Source: Sciurus carolinensis
Lineage: Eukaryota > Chordata > Mammalia > Rodentia > Sciuridae
Reading direction: 5' to 3'
Length of the DNA stretch: 64,000 nt
NCBI RefSeq assembly: GCF_902686445.1
Contig: NC_062220.1
Location: 95,604,143-95,668,142, forward strand
The notes below the pieces were generated by a model that saw only the letters and a program-made list of their open reading frames with translations, was not told where the DNA came from and did not search any database. The position numbers and the translations under genes are program-made. Shown here piece after piece: positions 21,685 to 33,849 of the stretch (positions are counted from its first letter, which is position 1; the number at the start of each line of letters is the position of its first letter).

Positions 21685-21848
21685 GACTGGGGTTATGGCT
21701 TAGCGGTAGAGCATTTACCTAGTGCATGGAAGGCACTGTGTTTGATCCTCAGCACCACATAAAAATAAATAAAAATAAAGGTGTCCATCTACAACTAAAA
21801 AAATTTATATGGGATGTGTGGAGATAAATTAAAAAAAAAAAAAAAAAA
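21685..21848 (+). mobile_element. ID SINE with extended 3' tail, plus strand
   Basis: 'actggggttatggcttagcggtagagcatttacctagtgcatgg', 'tttgatcctcagcaccac', then a tail 'aaataaaaataaaggtgtccatctacaactaaaa' and a second A run. The 'gtgtccatctacaacta' extension recurs, reversed and diverged, at 35701-35837 and suggests a distinct ID subfamily. Confidence 0.88.
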
Positions 21849-22754
21849 GAATGTGTCTACATCCTATAAAGAATTTCTGTAAATCAAGGAGAATAAAACT
21901 CTCCCACCCCACTGTTGGACCGAGATTGTACAGGCAGTTTGTAGAAGGGGAATTTGAATAGGTAATAAATACAGGAAGTATGCTCAGCCCCAGCAGTTGG
22001 GGAAACACTACTTGAAGTCACAAGAAGTCCCACAGCAGTCCCATTCAATTGGATGACATTAGAAGGACAACATGCACTGGTGTAGGTAGAAAGGGAAGAG
22101 AAACTCGACACTCTTCAGGTGACCCTGGAAGCTGATAGAATCATTTTGAAAAGTCCTGTGACAATACTTATTAAAGTTCAAGACGGTGAACCTTCTTACC
22201 CCAAAGTTTTCTACATTCTGTCCTAGACAAACTTCCAAACAGTCCCACACAAATACAGGTATTGCACAGAATTACCTATGATTTCAAAATTGAGAAAACT
22301 GTATCTATAAGAAATAGATAAATCAACTGCTTTATTCATGCCACAGGACACCATCCATAATTCATCTCAAAAATATTACCCTGACTGAAAAAAATTAAAT
22401 TGCAAAACGTTACCTGTGGGTGGATACCTATAGTTTTGGTTTTAAATACCAAAAAAACGATGTTATTCACAAATACATACATACATATGTAGGAAATCTA
22501 TCAAACATTCATAGTAATAACACACATCCATTTCAAGCTAGTATTTACCTCTGAGAAAGGATGAATGGGAGGTTAGACAAAGAAAATGAGAAGGAGAGAA
22601 CATAGCTGTACTTGTAATTTTTTTTTAAAGGTGATGTGAAGCAAAAGACCAAACAGGAGCATTTGTGAAGATCTAGTTGGTAGGGTGTATGGATGTCATT
22701 CATATCATTTTCTGTACTTTCTTGATACACCTGAAACATGGCCTGATTTAAAAG

Positions 22755-23075
22755 TTTAAAATTACTTTTTAAATGAATTCTGCTTTAAAACAATGACAAC
22801 AACAACAACACTAGCAGTAGCACAAAACTCCTCTGTCTGAATCAAAAGTAGTGTTTGAATTTTTTACTTCTATGCATTACTTTGTAATGAAAGAACAATT
22901 AAAGGTAAACATATATTTAAAAACAATGTGCTGACTATAAATTAGCCTTGTAAAATCCTACTCTTCTTCTTCCTGCCAACGGTTACTTTCTTAAAACAAC
23001 CAAAACACAGTCTTTTAAAAAGTGCCTATTAATCAAGCCAGTGGTTTCCAAATAATGGAACCCTTTTGTTCTAGA
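22755..23075. other. Unique sequence, nothing recognised
   Basis: Short (AAC)n run at about 22796-22810. No gene recognised. Confidence 0.5.
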
Positions 23076-23094
23076 ATGGAAAAAAAAAAAAAAA

Positions 23095-23460
23095 GTCAGA
23101 TCTGTGGGAACTCAGCCGACTCTTAACAGACAGGAACAGGTCAATTTGACCAGCTTGGTCTTAAACAACTAGCAAAACTGTTAAAACCGAAATATAGCCA
23201 TTCCTGGGCATTTTAAAGAAACAATAGTTAAATGCAACCTAGTTAACCTGCGTTAACCCCCTAGAATAAATAAAGACTGGAAGTTACAAGAGAGATTCTT
23301 AGGCAGATGTGCCTGATAACTATCAAGAGAAACTGCCAGAGTCAGGAGTTTTTAGTCAGTTTAAGGCCTACAGATTCTCCTAAGCGACCCAGGCTTAATC
23401 GATGCTTGCTAGTATGATTATCTAGCCCTAAGTCACAGAAATATAGAGATCTCTACTAAA
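23095..23460 (+). other. Unassigned sequence, possibly ERV-derived
   Basis: Begins just after a 16-A run. Contains 'gtgggaactcagccgactc' and 'cctagttaacctgcgttaacccc', and is less AT-rich than the flanks. Its position directly upstream of env-like sequence suggests retroviral origin, but I cannot align it to a named part. Confidence 0.3.
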
Positions 23461-23464
23461 CACA

Positions 23465-24050
23465 GGTTATACCAACAAGAGGACTTAGTTATGCAGTCAC
23501 TGCCACCCAAAAGCTAGAACAGCAACTCCAGAAGGCTGTAGAGGCATCTGCTGCCCACTGACATCCCCACAAAGACAAATAACATTTACTGCCCAAGTTT
23601 CCTTGCAGAACCGTGGAGCCCTAGATTCTAAGTCAGACAAAGGGGGAACATGACTTTTCCTAAGAGAAGAATGTTATTACTACATCAATGAAACCATTCT
23701 GATGGAAAAATGTTGAAATTCTCAGATATCTGAATGAAAAGTTGAAGCAATAACAATCAAATGACCCCTGGCCAGGATGGCTGAATTCCACTCTTGTCAC
23801 CTGGTTGACCCCTATCCTTACTCCCATATTTGTGATAGGACTCCTACTAATGATTACTCCCTGTCTTCTCAGGTTCATCCAGAACGCATGAGTGAGGTTG
23901 CCTGGGTGACAGACTCCAAATGCTCCTACATCCTTATAGCCGCCTCCCCACCGACCTAGAACCTGAACTTTTCTTTCCCCACGATGCCCCCTAACATGCA
24001 GAAAGTAGTCAGATGAACTTGGGCGCCCTATATAACCAAAAAGGTCGAAA
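23465..24050 (+). pseudogene. Decayed env transmembrane-subunit relic of a class I (gammaretrovirus-like) ERV
   Basis: Translated in pieces, 23500-23690 shows a heptad-rich segment, the short LQNRGALD patch (from about 23607) typical of the gammaretroviral TM ectodomain, then a KGGT patch and a cysteine position that normally belongs to a CX6CC cluster. Here a stop codon interrupts it and the cluster is incomplete. A hydrophobic membrane-span-like stretch follows at about 23805-23875, then the untranslated lead into the LTR. Several stops and frame changes break the frame, so no envelope protein can be made. The rest of env, pol and gag is absent. A short purine-rich tract (aaaaaggtcgaaa, 24038-24050) abuts the LTR, as a polypurine tract should. 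Class assignment follows from the TM motif; the exact family is unknown. Confidence 0.75.
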
Positions 24051-24393
24051 TGTTAGGTTGGAATTTAAGCGGCTGCATGGAAGGGAGCAGAACAACTAAG
24101 GCAGCAGTCAGCCCACTAAAGAGCGACCCATCAAATGCGGACAGATAAACCCCAGTGACCCTTATATCCCACTGATCCTTGTATCCACCTATCACTCAGC
24201 AACACCTCCTGCCTATTCTGGCCTATAAAGACCCTGGGCAGCTGGGGCTACGTGCAATTTTCTCCGGCTCTCCACCCTGACCTCTACCCTGGAGGGCTGG
24301 GAATTTCGCCCAAGAGCCAAATTCCAATAAAGCTTTCTTCGGCTGTTTTTGTCCACTTTTGTTTAGCTACCAGTCCTCACCCTTGAGCTTACA
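24051..24393 (+). mobile_element. 3' LTR of the class I ERV
   Basis: Starts TGTTAGGTTGG directly after the purine tract and ends in CTTACA. Contains a TATA box (tataaa, 24224-24229) and a polyadenylation signal (aataaa, 24326-24331) about 100 bp apart, the usual U3-R-U5 spacing. About 343 bp. The matching 5' LTR is not in the window, so the provirus was truncated or deleted. Confidence 0.78.
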
Positions 24394-24399
24394 CAGATG

Positions 24400-24615
24400 A
24401 TATCTCTGAACCTAAAATAGACAAAGAAGTATTGCATTAATATTAGTATGCTTTATGAGCTTAGGTTTGAAATTGTATATTTTATTACGGTAATAAGCAG
24501 GAATAATTAGACTTTCTTATTAACATAAAAATTCAATAACCAGCATTATAGATGATCATTATAATACCAAGATTCCACATTTAATTTATTTTGTGTTTTG
24601 TTGTCTTACTCAATG
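24400..24615. other. Unique sequence, nothing recognised
   Basis: AT-rich flank. Confidence 0.5.
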
Positions 24616-24619
24616 TGGA

Positions 24620-25230
24620 GAAAAATCTGAAAGCACTCTATTGCTATCTAGCCAATTACCATAAACCTGTCTCACAGTTTCTCTGAGTCAGAAGTTCAGC
24701 ACATTTTAACCAGCAACTCTGTTCAGGGTCTCCTGGGCTGAAATCAATATGTTAGTTGGTTGAGTTGTTCCTTATTTGGAGCTGAGTCCTCTTCCACGTT
24801 CACTCAGGTTGTTACAGAATTCATTTCCTCTGGTTGCACAACTAAGAGACCTCTTCCCCAGGTGTCCTAGTGGACAGCTGGCCAGGGACACACTCAACTC
24901 TGAGCAGTTGCTCTCAGGGCCTTAGCCCATAGACCTCTCCACAACACGGCAGTCCTCAGGGCCAATAGGAATCATTTCCTTAATTGTTCTTTCTTTGAAA
25001 GACCCACCTGAGGAGTCCCACCAGCATACTCTCACTATTGATTAATCCAAAGTCAACTGATTAAGGACCTTAATCATATCTGCAAAATCTTTTTGTCATA
25101 CAAATATGATACAAATTTAGGAATGATGTTATTCACAAGTCCAGACCACACTCAAGGGGAGAGCATTATGCAGGGCCTATAACACCAGGGACGGGGATCT
25201 CAGGACCTCCTAGAACTCTGCCTACCACAC
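24620..25230 (+). mobile_element. Ancient mammalian LTR-like interspersed repeat, name uncertain
   Basis: Follows a familiar consensus: 'caattaccataaacctgtctcacagtttctctgagtcagaagttcag', 'gtctcctgggctgaaatcaatatgtt', 'ccaaagtcaactgattaaggaccttaatcatatctgcaaaat', ending 'ctctgcctaccaca' at about 25229. I recognise the order but not the exact family. Confidence 0.55.
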
Positions 25231-25302
25231 TAGGGGAAGTAGCTGTCCATGGCAACCATTCTAAAAAAAGTCTTCCAGAGGATTCAAAAAGAAGAAAAAG
25301 AC

Positions 25303-26278
<976 letters not shown>

Positions 26279-26292
26279 AAGAAGAAAAAGAC

Positions 26293-27795
26293 ATTTTCCC
26301 TTTCAAATTTGTATAACTAACTTCTAATCCCAAATGTCAGTCCTCATAGTAAAGAATGGAAGTCTGGCTAATGTACATAAAACTTACAGAAAGGAGTAAA
26401 ATTAGGTTTTCACCTTGATGGGACACCTGACATGCTCCCAGCCAATAAGCTGCAATTATCCCTAATCTCACATGAGGACATGGGCTCAGTGGAAGTTAAC
26501 TTGCTTAGAAGATTTCTCTTGAGTGGGTGGATTCATGCCTGGTTTAAAATAAAAGCAGTACAATCTTCCCAGTCAATGACATATTTATAAGAAGTGTAAA
26601 TCTATGCACAAGGAGAGGAAGAAATAAAATGCTTCAAATTAAGGTCTGCTCGAAATCAACGTGAGGTGGCAGCGTAAGTTAATGATATTGAAGCTTGCCT
26701 TCACTGTGCCACTATTGGTTATTAGAGTCTAGGTTGATCCATTAGAGCTTAGGCTGATTGGTTTATTCTTATACAGTTCAAAACAATTTTTAAAAGGCTG
26801 TATATAAATCACAGCCATCAGCAAGTCCTGAACCACTGATGAAGGCTATTGAAAAGGAAATTTCTTTGCAATATTGGAGATCTTGATTTGGGTTCTAATT
26901 TTGACATTCTGAAGTTATACTGATTCAAATTCCAAAACTCTTAAGACCTCTGTAAACTCTAAATGCTTAAATGAAATAACCCAAGAATGTGCCCAGCACC
27001 TAGGGCTCTTTCAAAAATGGCGGCTACATACACGGCTGGGTGACACAGTTTCTTTGACTTATCATTCGCCATCTACTAATATTTTATAAGGGAATAGTTA
27101 AGGAATTATAGAAAAACTTAGTTTTAAAAATGGATACTAATTATTTTCAAAAGGTGTAGGGCAATGGGTGGGGGTAACAGGGAAGAGAAAGACATAAGTC
27201 CAAATACAAAGAACTGATTTAAAAAGTTGAGTTGGATATTGTTCAGCCAATAAGAAATTTTGACAAGTAAATAGGAAATGTGACTCACTGAGAGGTGACT
27301 AGAAGTTAGATGCCTTGTACACTGTTTTGCTGGCATGAATGCATTTCATCTTCATTATACAATGAAATAGGCCAAGTAAACTAACTAGTGTGTTATAATG
27401 CCTGCCATACAGTAAGTTAAAATGCAAGTTATGAAGCATGTGCAAGCTATTTTACACACTTTTCAAATGCAAATACAATCCTAGACTTAAATATTTGAAG
27501 TATATTCCAGAATATACATTTTCTCTGAGTAATAGGATTCTAATAATTTTTAAAATTTCCATGCTTCTTTTCCTTTAATGTCTCCAATGTGTCTAATCTG
27601 TACAAATTTCAAAAGATATTTGAGAGTTCATATCTGTTTGCTTCAGAGCTGCAGATATTGAGAAAAGAATTTTCATCTGTTATATTAAGTTAGTAAAGTG
27701 GCAGCTCATTATTTTTTTAATATCTAAAAATCTGAACCTAATCATGGTGCTTGATAGTCTAAAGTTGCAAGAGAGGGCAACAGAGTGTTAAGAAA
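26293..27795. other. Unique sequence, nothing recognised
   Basis: About 1.5 kb of AT-rich DNA with no gene, RNA gene or repeat consensus that I can support. Confidence 0.5.
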
Positions 27796-27810
27796 AAATG
27801 AAGAAGGTTG

Positions 27811-27868
27811 GAGATTTATAGAAGGTTCCTAGCATGTGGGAGGCCCTGGGTTCACTTCCCAGCACAAA
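27811..27868 (+). mobile_element. 5'-truncated ID SINE, plus strand
   Basis: Only the second half of an ID element: 'ttcctagcatgtgggaggccctgggttcacttcccagcacaaaag'. It leads directly into a purine tract. Confidence 0.65.
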
Positions 27869-27945
27869 AGAAGGGAGGAAGGAAGAAGAAAGAAAGAGAA
27901 GCAGGTGGAAAGAGAAAGGAAGAGAAGTTTAAAAAAAAAAAAAAA
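27869..27945. repeat. Purine-rich low-complexity tract and poly(A)
   Basis: 'gaagggaggaaggaagaagaaagaaag..' followed by a 16-A run. Confidence 0.85.
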
Positions 27946-27949
27946 AGTT

Positions 27950-28600
27950 AACAACCCAATACTGGCGAGAGTACTAAGGAATGCATAGAGTGAAGTAAGA
28001 ATGAAGTCATAAAGAGTGGAAAGAAAGGAAATTAAGTGTAAGCAAAAGGGCCAGAGGAGAAAATAAATAAATAAACATTAGGGAGGAGAGATAAAAGAAT
28101 TCATTGGAGGCGGGAGGGGGGGCACTCCTAGAAGAGGAAGCTATCCCTCTTTACTTATCTCTTAATGAAATGGAAAACTGTGGATAAGATCACAATGAAC
28201 CACTTTTGAAGTTTGTTTTTTGTAGCCCCCACCTCCAAGAGTGCAGAGTGAATGTAGACTATGCTAGATGGTGCTTGAGAACCAAGGTTACCTTGACCTA
28301 TGTCAGACCCAGAGAGAGGAAGAGGCTACAGCTGGGGATTAGCACCCCCTTTCAGTTCTTTCATTCAGAGAGCATCAAGTACTTACAAAAAATTAAGAGC
28401 AGTTATTGGTTTACAAGACTTACACTTGTAACAAAGCAACAAAGCACTCACTTTTATCCTTTGACTTTAATTTCATGTATATTCAAGGTGAACCAATTTC
28501 CTCAAGAACTGTACAAAGAAGGGGTAAATATCTAAGTACATAATAAATTCTCACGGACGTGTTTACTCTTTTGCTCCCTCCTCCCTGTCCTTAGGAAACA
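27950..28600. other. Unique sequence, no gene recognised
   Basis: The 109-codon plus-strand frame at 28206-28535 shows no motif, is low in complexity of context and lacks supporting signals. Regarded as chance. Confidence 0.45.
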
Positions 28601-28605
28601 CAAGC

Positions 28606-28802
28606 AAGATGGGTATTGTGGTACACATCTGCAATGCCAGCAGCTCCACTCAGGAAGCTCAGGCAGGAAGATCACAAGTTTGAGGCCACCCTAAACAACG
28701 TAGCAAGACCCTCAGCAACTTAGTGAGACCTTGCCTTAAAATAAAAAATCAAAAGGGCTGAGGATGTAGTTCAGTCGTAAAGCAAGCTTGGGTTAAATCC
28801 CC

Positions 28803-28803
<1 letters not shown>
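28606..28803 (+). mobile_element. B1-ID composite SINE, plus strand
   Basis: 'gatgggtattgtggtacacatctgcaatgccagcag', doubled 'cagcaacttagtgagacc', ID-like 'ctgaggatgtagttcagtcg'. The 3' tail has become a (GA)n run. Confidence 0.88.

Positions 28804-28834
<31 letters not shown>
28804..28834. repeat. (GA)n microsatellite in a SINE tail
   Basis: About 15 GA units continuous with the end of the SINE. Confidence 0.95.
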
Positions 28835-28837
<3 letters not shown>

Positions 28838-28839
28838 CA

Positions 28840-30185
28840 ATTGAGCTTTATTTGCCACATTTTCCTTATCGGTTGGAAAATTGCCTCATTGTTGCTCTGT
28901 TTTTATCATGCACATTTTCTTCTATTTTTCTTACTTTATCTTATCCTCTTGCTCTCAGTTCTGAAGTTGCAATCTAGCAAAAGACACAGTTTCATCTTTG
29001 GATAACTTCTGGAAAATATTATAACTTCCTGGCAACTTGTCTCTGAAAGTGATGATGGATGGGCTTATTAACAAGCCCCACAGTTCCTTACCACTCCTTC
29101 CATGGAGAGAAGGGGTTTGTGTCCACCCACTTAAATCAAGGCAAGATCTGAGAGCTTGGAGCAGTACAGCATAGGAAAGGGAGGTGCGGGATCCCTGTGG
29201 CTGTGTCATAAGGAGTCATGCAACTTCTGCTGGGTTCTCATGGAACAGTCACTCTCAGGGAGAGCCTTCTCAGAACACTGCCACCAGACTGTGAGGAAGC
29301 CCAAGCCACATGGAAAGGACACATAGAGGACACTCCAGTTACACCCACTGAGGCCAACCCTTAAGTCATCCCAGCCCAGAAGTCAGACATATGAGGACAG
29401 AAGCTTCCAAATGCTTCCCGCCCCCAACTATTCCCCAGACTATTTGTGTCCTCCCAGCTGTGACTCCAGACATCAAGCAGTGACAAGTCATCATCCCTGC
29501 CTTGCTGTGTCCAAATTCCTGACCAGAACCATCAGTGAGACTAACTCATCATCTACACTGGGAATATGCTTTGCTTTATGTCACTGAGTTTGGGGTTATT
29601 TGATAAGGCAACAGTCTAAAGAGGTCCAAAAAATGCCAATCATACAAGAGTTATTCTATCTTAACTATGATCACGAAGGAAAGAATGGGTAACCTAGTAC
29701 CTTAATATGCCACTGACTGTCACCGGCATAAAACAGCCCTGGGCACACCACTTTTCCTAGTGGAAGCAAGATCTCCCTCCTTGGTTCTCTCTCCAGTCTT
29801 CCAACCTAACTTTTTACCTTTTCTTTCATTTCTCCTTCTCCCTTCAGACTTGTTCCACATCTATCCAGAGACTGAACTTAGGTGGCTGGTTTATGGTAGT
29901 ATGGGATATTCATTTTCCCATTAAATGAATATTTACTGGGCACTGTTTCATATGCTAGGATAACAAAAGTGGGGAAATCTAGCTTTGTTTTTGATCATGG
30001 AGAGCAAAGAATATAATGAAATGTTTTTCAAACTATGGGACATAGCATCAATAGTCATGAAATCATCCCAAAGGGTTCCAGCAAATATTTTAAAAACATA
30101 AAGTAAAAAAGAAAAGACTAAAAATATCAACAAAAAAAGCCATTCCAAGCAGTTCAGTGTCTGTTGTTCCATGAATCTTTATTTA
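28840..30185. other. Mostly unique; short L2-like patch
   Basis: No gene recognised. 'aaatgaatatttactgggcactgtttcatatgctagg' at about 29923-29960 resembles antisense L2. Minus-strand frames at 28955-29209 and 29948-30172 show no family features. Confidence 0.45.
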
Positions 30186-30188
30186 CCC

Positions 30189-30190
<2 letters not shown>

Positions 30191-30232
<42 letters not shown>
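30191..30232. repeat. (CA)n microsatellite
   Basis: About 21 uninterrupted CA units. Confidence 0.98.
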
Positions 30233-30234
<2 letters not shown>

Positions 30235-30235
<1 letters not shown>

Positions 30236-31120
30236 TTACACATAATATTGTGTCTCCATCTCAAAATTTCAACAGTCTAACAGCTATTAAAATATAAATT
30301 TTATTGCTTAAGTATGAAACTCACAAATGGGATTGTGCTTAGAAAATTTGCAATTAAGTTTCTAGCAAATGAAACTGATCTTCTCTGATAATGAGTTTTT
30401 GTTTTTCACTGTTGTTAGTTTTGTTTGGAAAGAGCTTTCTGGTGTTTCCACTGTCATTTGTGGTAAAGCGCCTGCCTTTGGAGGAAAACCGTGTGTCACT
30501 CATTCCATATCTGAGCATTACACAGTTAGATGTTTCAGGACTTGACTCAATCTATTCATTGGTTTAATAGCTGAACTGGAGAACATGGAATTATCATGAC
30601 CTCTGGCATTTATCTTTGCCTGCAATTCTAGAAACAGTCGTATCTTACCAAACACAAGCTAGGGAGCCCCAGCAAAAAGCTGCCTGTGTAATCATCTTGT
30701 TATAGCCTGGATCCAACAGTCAGTGGTAAACATTAAATAACATGTCACAAAGTCCACTGACATCTGAGTAATACCAAAGGCAGTCACTGCCCTCCTCTCT
30801 CTCATTCCCTCTCATTTATGTGACTCAACTTAGACTGTCTTTTTTTCTTCATCCTGAAATAAGTATTCTATGCTTCCAACTCCTCTCTAAAGGAAAAACA
30901 CCAAGTGATTTAAAATGATAGCTTCCATCCAGTTCTCAAACTCTAATTAGAAAATTTTAAAACCACCCAAAATATGTTTTTAGAGACTTCAGAAAGTCTA
31001 CTGCCAATTTAGTTTGAGTCACTAAGAGTAAAGGCACCAGGATAGAGGTGGGGTGACACTAAGAGAAAAGGGAAGCCCAGTGCCAGGGATGGGTAGTTCC
31101 TGGGGGAGATCAAGAGGCAT
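30235..31120. other. Unique sequence, nothing recognised
   Basis: Non-coding by inspection. Confidence 0.5.

Positions 31121-31124
<4 letters not shown>

Positions 31125-31158
<34 letters not shown>
31125..31158. repeat. (GT)n microsatellite
   Basis: 17 GT units followed by 'acatgcatgtgcat'. Open frames crossing it on both strands are repeat products. Confidence 0.98.
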
Positions 31159-31160
<2 letters not shown>

Positions 31161-31164
31161 ATGC

Positions 31165-32820
31165 ATGTGCATTTCCAGTTTTGCAAGCTGTGCTGGAGGG
31201 ACTAAGAAAGGGTGAAGGGAGCCCAGAGTACCACTGGCCCCCACATCCCAATCAACCTCCTAGGAACCAATACCAGGCACGCCCCATGGCTCTCATTCTG
31301 TCCTGGGTGAATTCATTCTCTGCCTTTGTCTTCAACTACTGAATTGCCAAAATGTTCTTAAAGTAGATAATCCTATGATCCATAATCCAAAAGAATTCCT
31401 GATAGGAGAAACCCAAAAGTTAGGGTCGAGGGGACAGCGGGTGATCACAAAACACTCAGTTCACAGTTTACGTGTTTCAAGTTAAACTACAAGAGGACTT
31501 ATTTCAAAGTGCCTTTTCCTAGTTGGCCAAAATGACACTCCAACTTTTATCCTCAGTGGCTTGCCTTCAACATACGTACGTGGAGTTCTGACTACAAAGA
31601 GTCGCATCCCATTGTTCCCCAGTTATTGGAAAATGTGTCATCCAGTGGGGTGTGGCCCTACTAAGCTCTCCCTCATGTAACGGAAAAGGGAATGTCAAGG
31701 GACACCAGCAAGGTTTCTGAGTTGGTGCCAATGTTTTTCTTCATGGAAGTTCTGTGTGTGAGCTGACAAGTCTCTGCTATTCTAAGACCACTGTCTTCAC
31801 AGAGCCAACTGCCTAAAAGAAAGAAGTGAGCCACAGGAATACTAATGGATCCTAGCCTGGAAGAAAATATAGTAAAACCCACTTTCTCAGAATTAAGCCA
31901 TCATAGAATTTGGGGTAAATTACCTCTCACAACCACCATTTGGCTCTTAGGTCATTTGCTATAATGAGAACAAAACTGGTAATATTAACTTTGAAATTGT
32001 ATGACTGTTTGATCATCTACATAATGATGTTTATTCGTATATCATAAGGGACCAAAGGGTCTCTTATTTATTTCACTACCCCCCCTTTCACTACTGTGTG
32101 TAAACTGGAGACAAATTCCTACAACTGACCAAGTTCTCTGAAATATATAATTTCTAAATAGGGGATGTTAAATCCATGGGACAAGGTTTACATATCATTT
32201 TATGACATCCATCTCATGAATCTTTAAATATTTTTGGTTGATATTTAGCACAGCACAGATTGTATGTATGTATGTGTATTTATTTTGGAAAAGATAATTA
32301 ATCAGTTGTGGGGACTGAAAGTCAAACACAACTTTCTTAACACTATTTTAAAACTCTAAGAGGATCATTAAGATTGATTTATTCACTCTGCAATTCCTCT
32401 ACTATGAATAATCTGAACACATTAAGTGCACATTCTGGTAATTGAATTAACCAACACCATACATAATTTATTAAGCAACCAATTGTACTTTTTATCTTAC
32501 AATGAAACTGTATCATATAAAACCAACAATCTTTGAATACCTAGGCATTAGGTTCAAGGAACCACATGAAACACCATCAGTGGATGCAGGGTTGGAACAC
32601 AGGTGTTTGTTTTTATGGTAAGACACTTGGAATCATGCTAAAGGGAAAATAGCAAATCAACATACATATAGTTAAACAACACTTCAAGGTAATAAGAGAT
32701 TGGGTCCCAATTAGCTAAAAAGGACCTCAGAGATGGTAAACTAAAAAGACAGTGATTGGTTCAGCAGCAGAGAGAAGTGAATGGAAAGACTTAGAAGAAG
32801 GTTGAATTATGAAACTAAAT
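31165..32820. other. Unique sequence, nothing firmly recognised
   Basis: About 1.6 kb with no gene or clear repeat. The part at about 32190-32540 is AT-rich, single-copy-looking and contains several ATTA/TAAT cores ('agataattaatcag', 'ggtaattgaattaacc'); it could be conserved non-coding DNA, but this cannot be judged without alignment. Confidence 0.4.
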
Positions 32821-32824
32821 TCCG

Positions 32825-33016
32825 CTATAATGCCAGTGGCTTCAGAGGCTGAGGCAGGAGGATCTCAAGTTCAACGCTAGCCTCAACAACTTAGTGAATT
32901 CAGACCCTATCTCTAAATAAAATACAAAAAAGGGTTGGGGATGTGGCTCAGTGGTTAAGTACCCCTGGGTTCAACCCAGTACCCACCCACCCCTTCAAAA
33001 AAAAAAAAAAAAAAAA
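32825..33016 (+). mobile_element. B1-ID composite SINE, plus strand
   Basis: 'tataatgccagtggcttcagaggctgaggcaggagg', 'cctcaacaacttagtgaa', 'ggttggggatgtggctcagtgg', then an 18-A tail. Near consensus and so fairly young. Confidence 0.93.
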
Positions 33017-33130
33017 GGAAGAAAAAGATAATAAGAAAAGAAATTAATCTCCAAAATTGGGGCAAAGATTATTTAAGGAAAAAAGCCAAGGTTTCTTGTA
33101 ACTCAAACAATTTAGGATTTGTAGGGAGAT

Positions 33131-33848
33131 GAATCCTCAATGCAACAGTGTCAGGAGATGGGCCCAATAAAAGTGATTAGATCAGGATGATTACTATTGT
33201 TTTAGTCAGTTTTTTGGTCATTGTGAAGAGGAAAAGATTATTTCGGGCTCACTATTTCAGAGGTCTCAGTCCATAGATGGTCAAATCTGTAGCTCTTGGA
33301 CCCAAAGTAAGGCAGAACATCATGGCAGAAGGGCATGACAGAGGAAAACAGCTCAGGACACGGCAACAAGAAGCAGAGAGAACTCCACTCACCAGGGACA
33401 AAAGATAAACCCCAAAGGCATGCCCCCAGTGACCTACCTCTACAGCCACACCCTACCTACCTATGGTTACTGCCCAGTTAATCACGATCACAACCTGTGT
33501 AGGTTAAGGTTCTCATAACCCAATCATTTCACCTCTGAAAATGCTTGCATTGTCTAACACATGGGTTTCTGGGGGACACCCCATATCTAAACCATAACAG
33601 TTATCACAGGAAGTGGGTTAGTAAATTGGAGAGTATGAGTGAGTTAGATCTTTTCTTCCCATCTCCTGCATACACTCTCCTGCCCTTCCTTCTTCCACCA
33701 TGGGATGACACAAAAAGAAGGCCTCTGAAAGATGCAGCCCTTCCACCTTGGACTTGCCAGTCTCTAGAACTATAAGACATAAGTCTCTCCTTTTTATGAA
33801 TTAGCAAATCTGTGGTATTCCGTTAAGCAGCAGAAAATGGACTGACAG
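33131..33848 (+). mobile_element. MaLR LTR (MLT1/MST type), split by a second LTR
   Basis: Left piece 33131-33197 ('tgaatcctcaatgcaacagtgtcaggagatggg', 'gtgattagatcagg') and right piece 33600-33848 ('cttcttccaccatgggatgac', 'gatgcagcccttccaccttggacttgcc', 'agcagaaaatggactgacag') are the two halves of one MaLR LTR. The middle is a separate LTR. Non-functional relic. Confidence 0.78.
33198..33599 (+). mobile_element. Solo LTR (TG...CA, ~402 bp) inserted in a MaLR LTR
   Basis: Starts TGTTTTAGTCAG, ends CCATAACA, and sits inside another LTR. Flanking pentamers actat (33193-33197) and gttat (33600-33604) look like a decayed 5-bp duplication, as for ERVL/MaLR integration. Internal words 'ctcactatttcagaggtctcagtcca' and 'ggcagaacatcatggcagaagg' are shared with the copy at 61851-62277. 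The family name is not certain. Confidence 0.75.
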
Positions 33849-33849
33849 G

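Larger units (their letters stand above)
21040..22750 (+). mobile_element. Ancient L1 (L1M type), decayed ORF2 to 3' UTR
   Basis: Long diverged L1: 'gaaagatatgttgctctcatggatgag', 'ggaacaaaatggagagccacag', 'gaatttctgtaaatcaaggag', 'ggaatttgaataggtaataaatac', 'tacatacatacatatgtagg', 'tacctctgagaaaggatgaatgggagg'. The order matches the end of ORF2 and an L1M 3' UTR. It carries a purine-rich tract (21262-21345) and an ID SINE (21685-21848). Open frames within it (e.g. 21416-21667) are fragments. Confidence 0.7.

Noticed and set aside
23660..23878. 72-codon minus-strand frame
   Set aside because: Antisense to the env relic of the ERV; no independent support.
28206..28535. 109-codon plus-strand frame as a possible exon
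   Set aside because: No recognisable domain, no convincing splice sites, no flanking coding segments.
28804..28834. Direct-repeat arrays (GA, GT, CA, AAG) considered as CRISPR-like structures
   Set aside because: Units are 2-3 bp without spacers, and the genome is mammalian.
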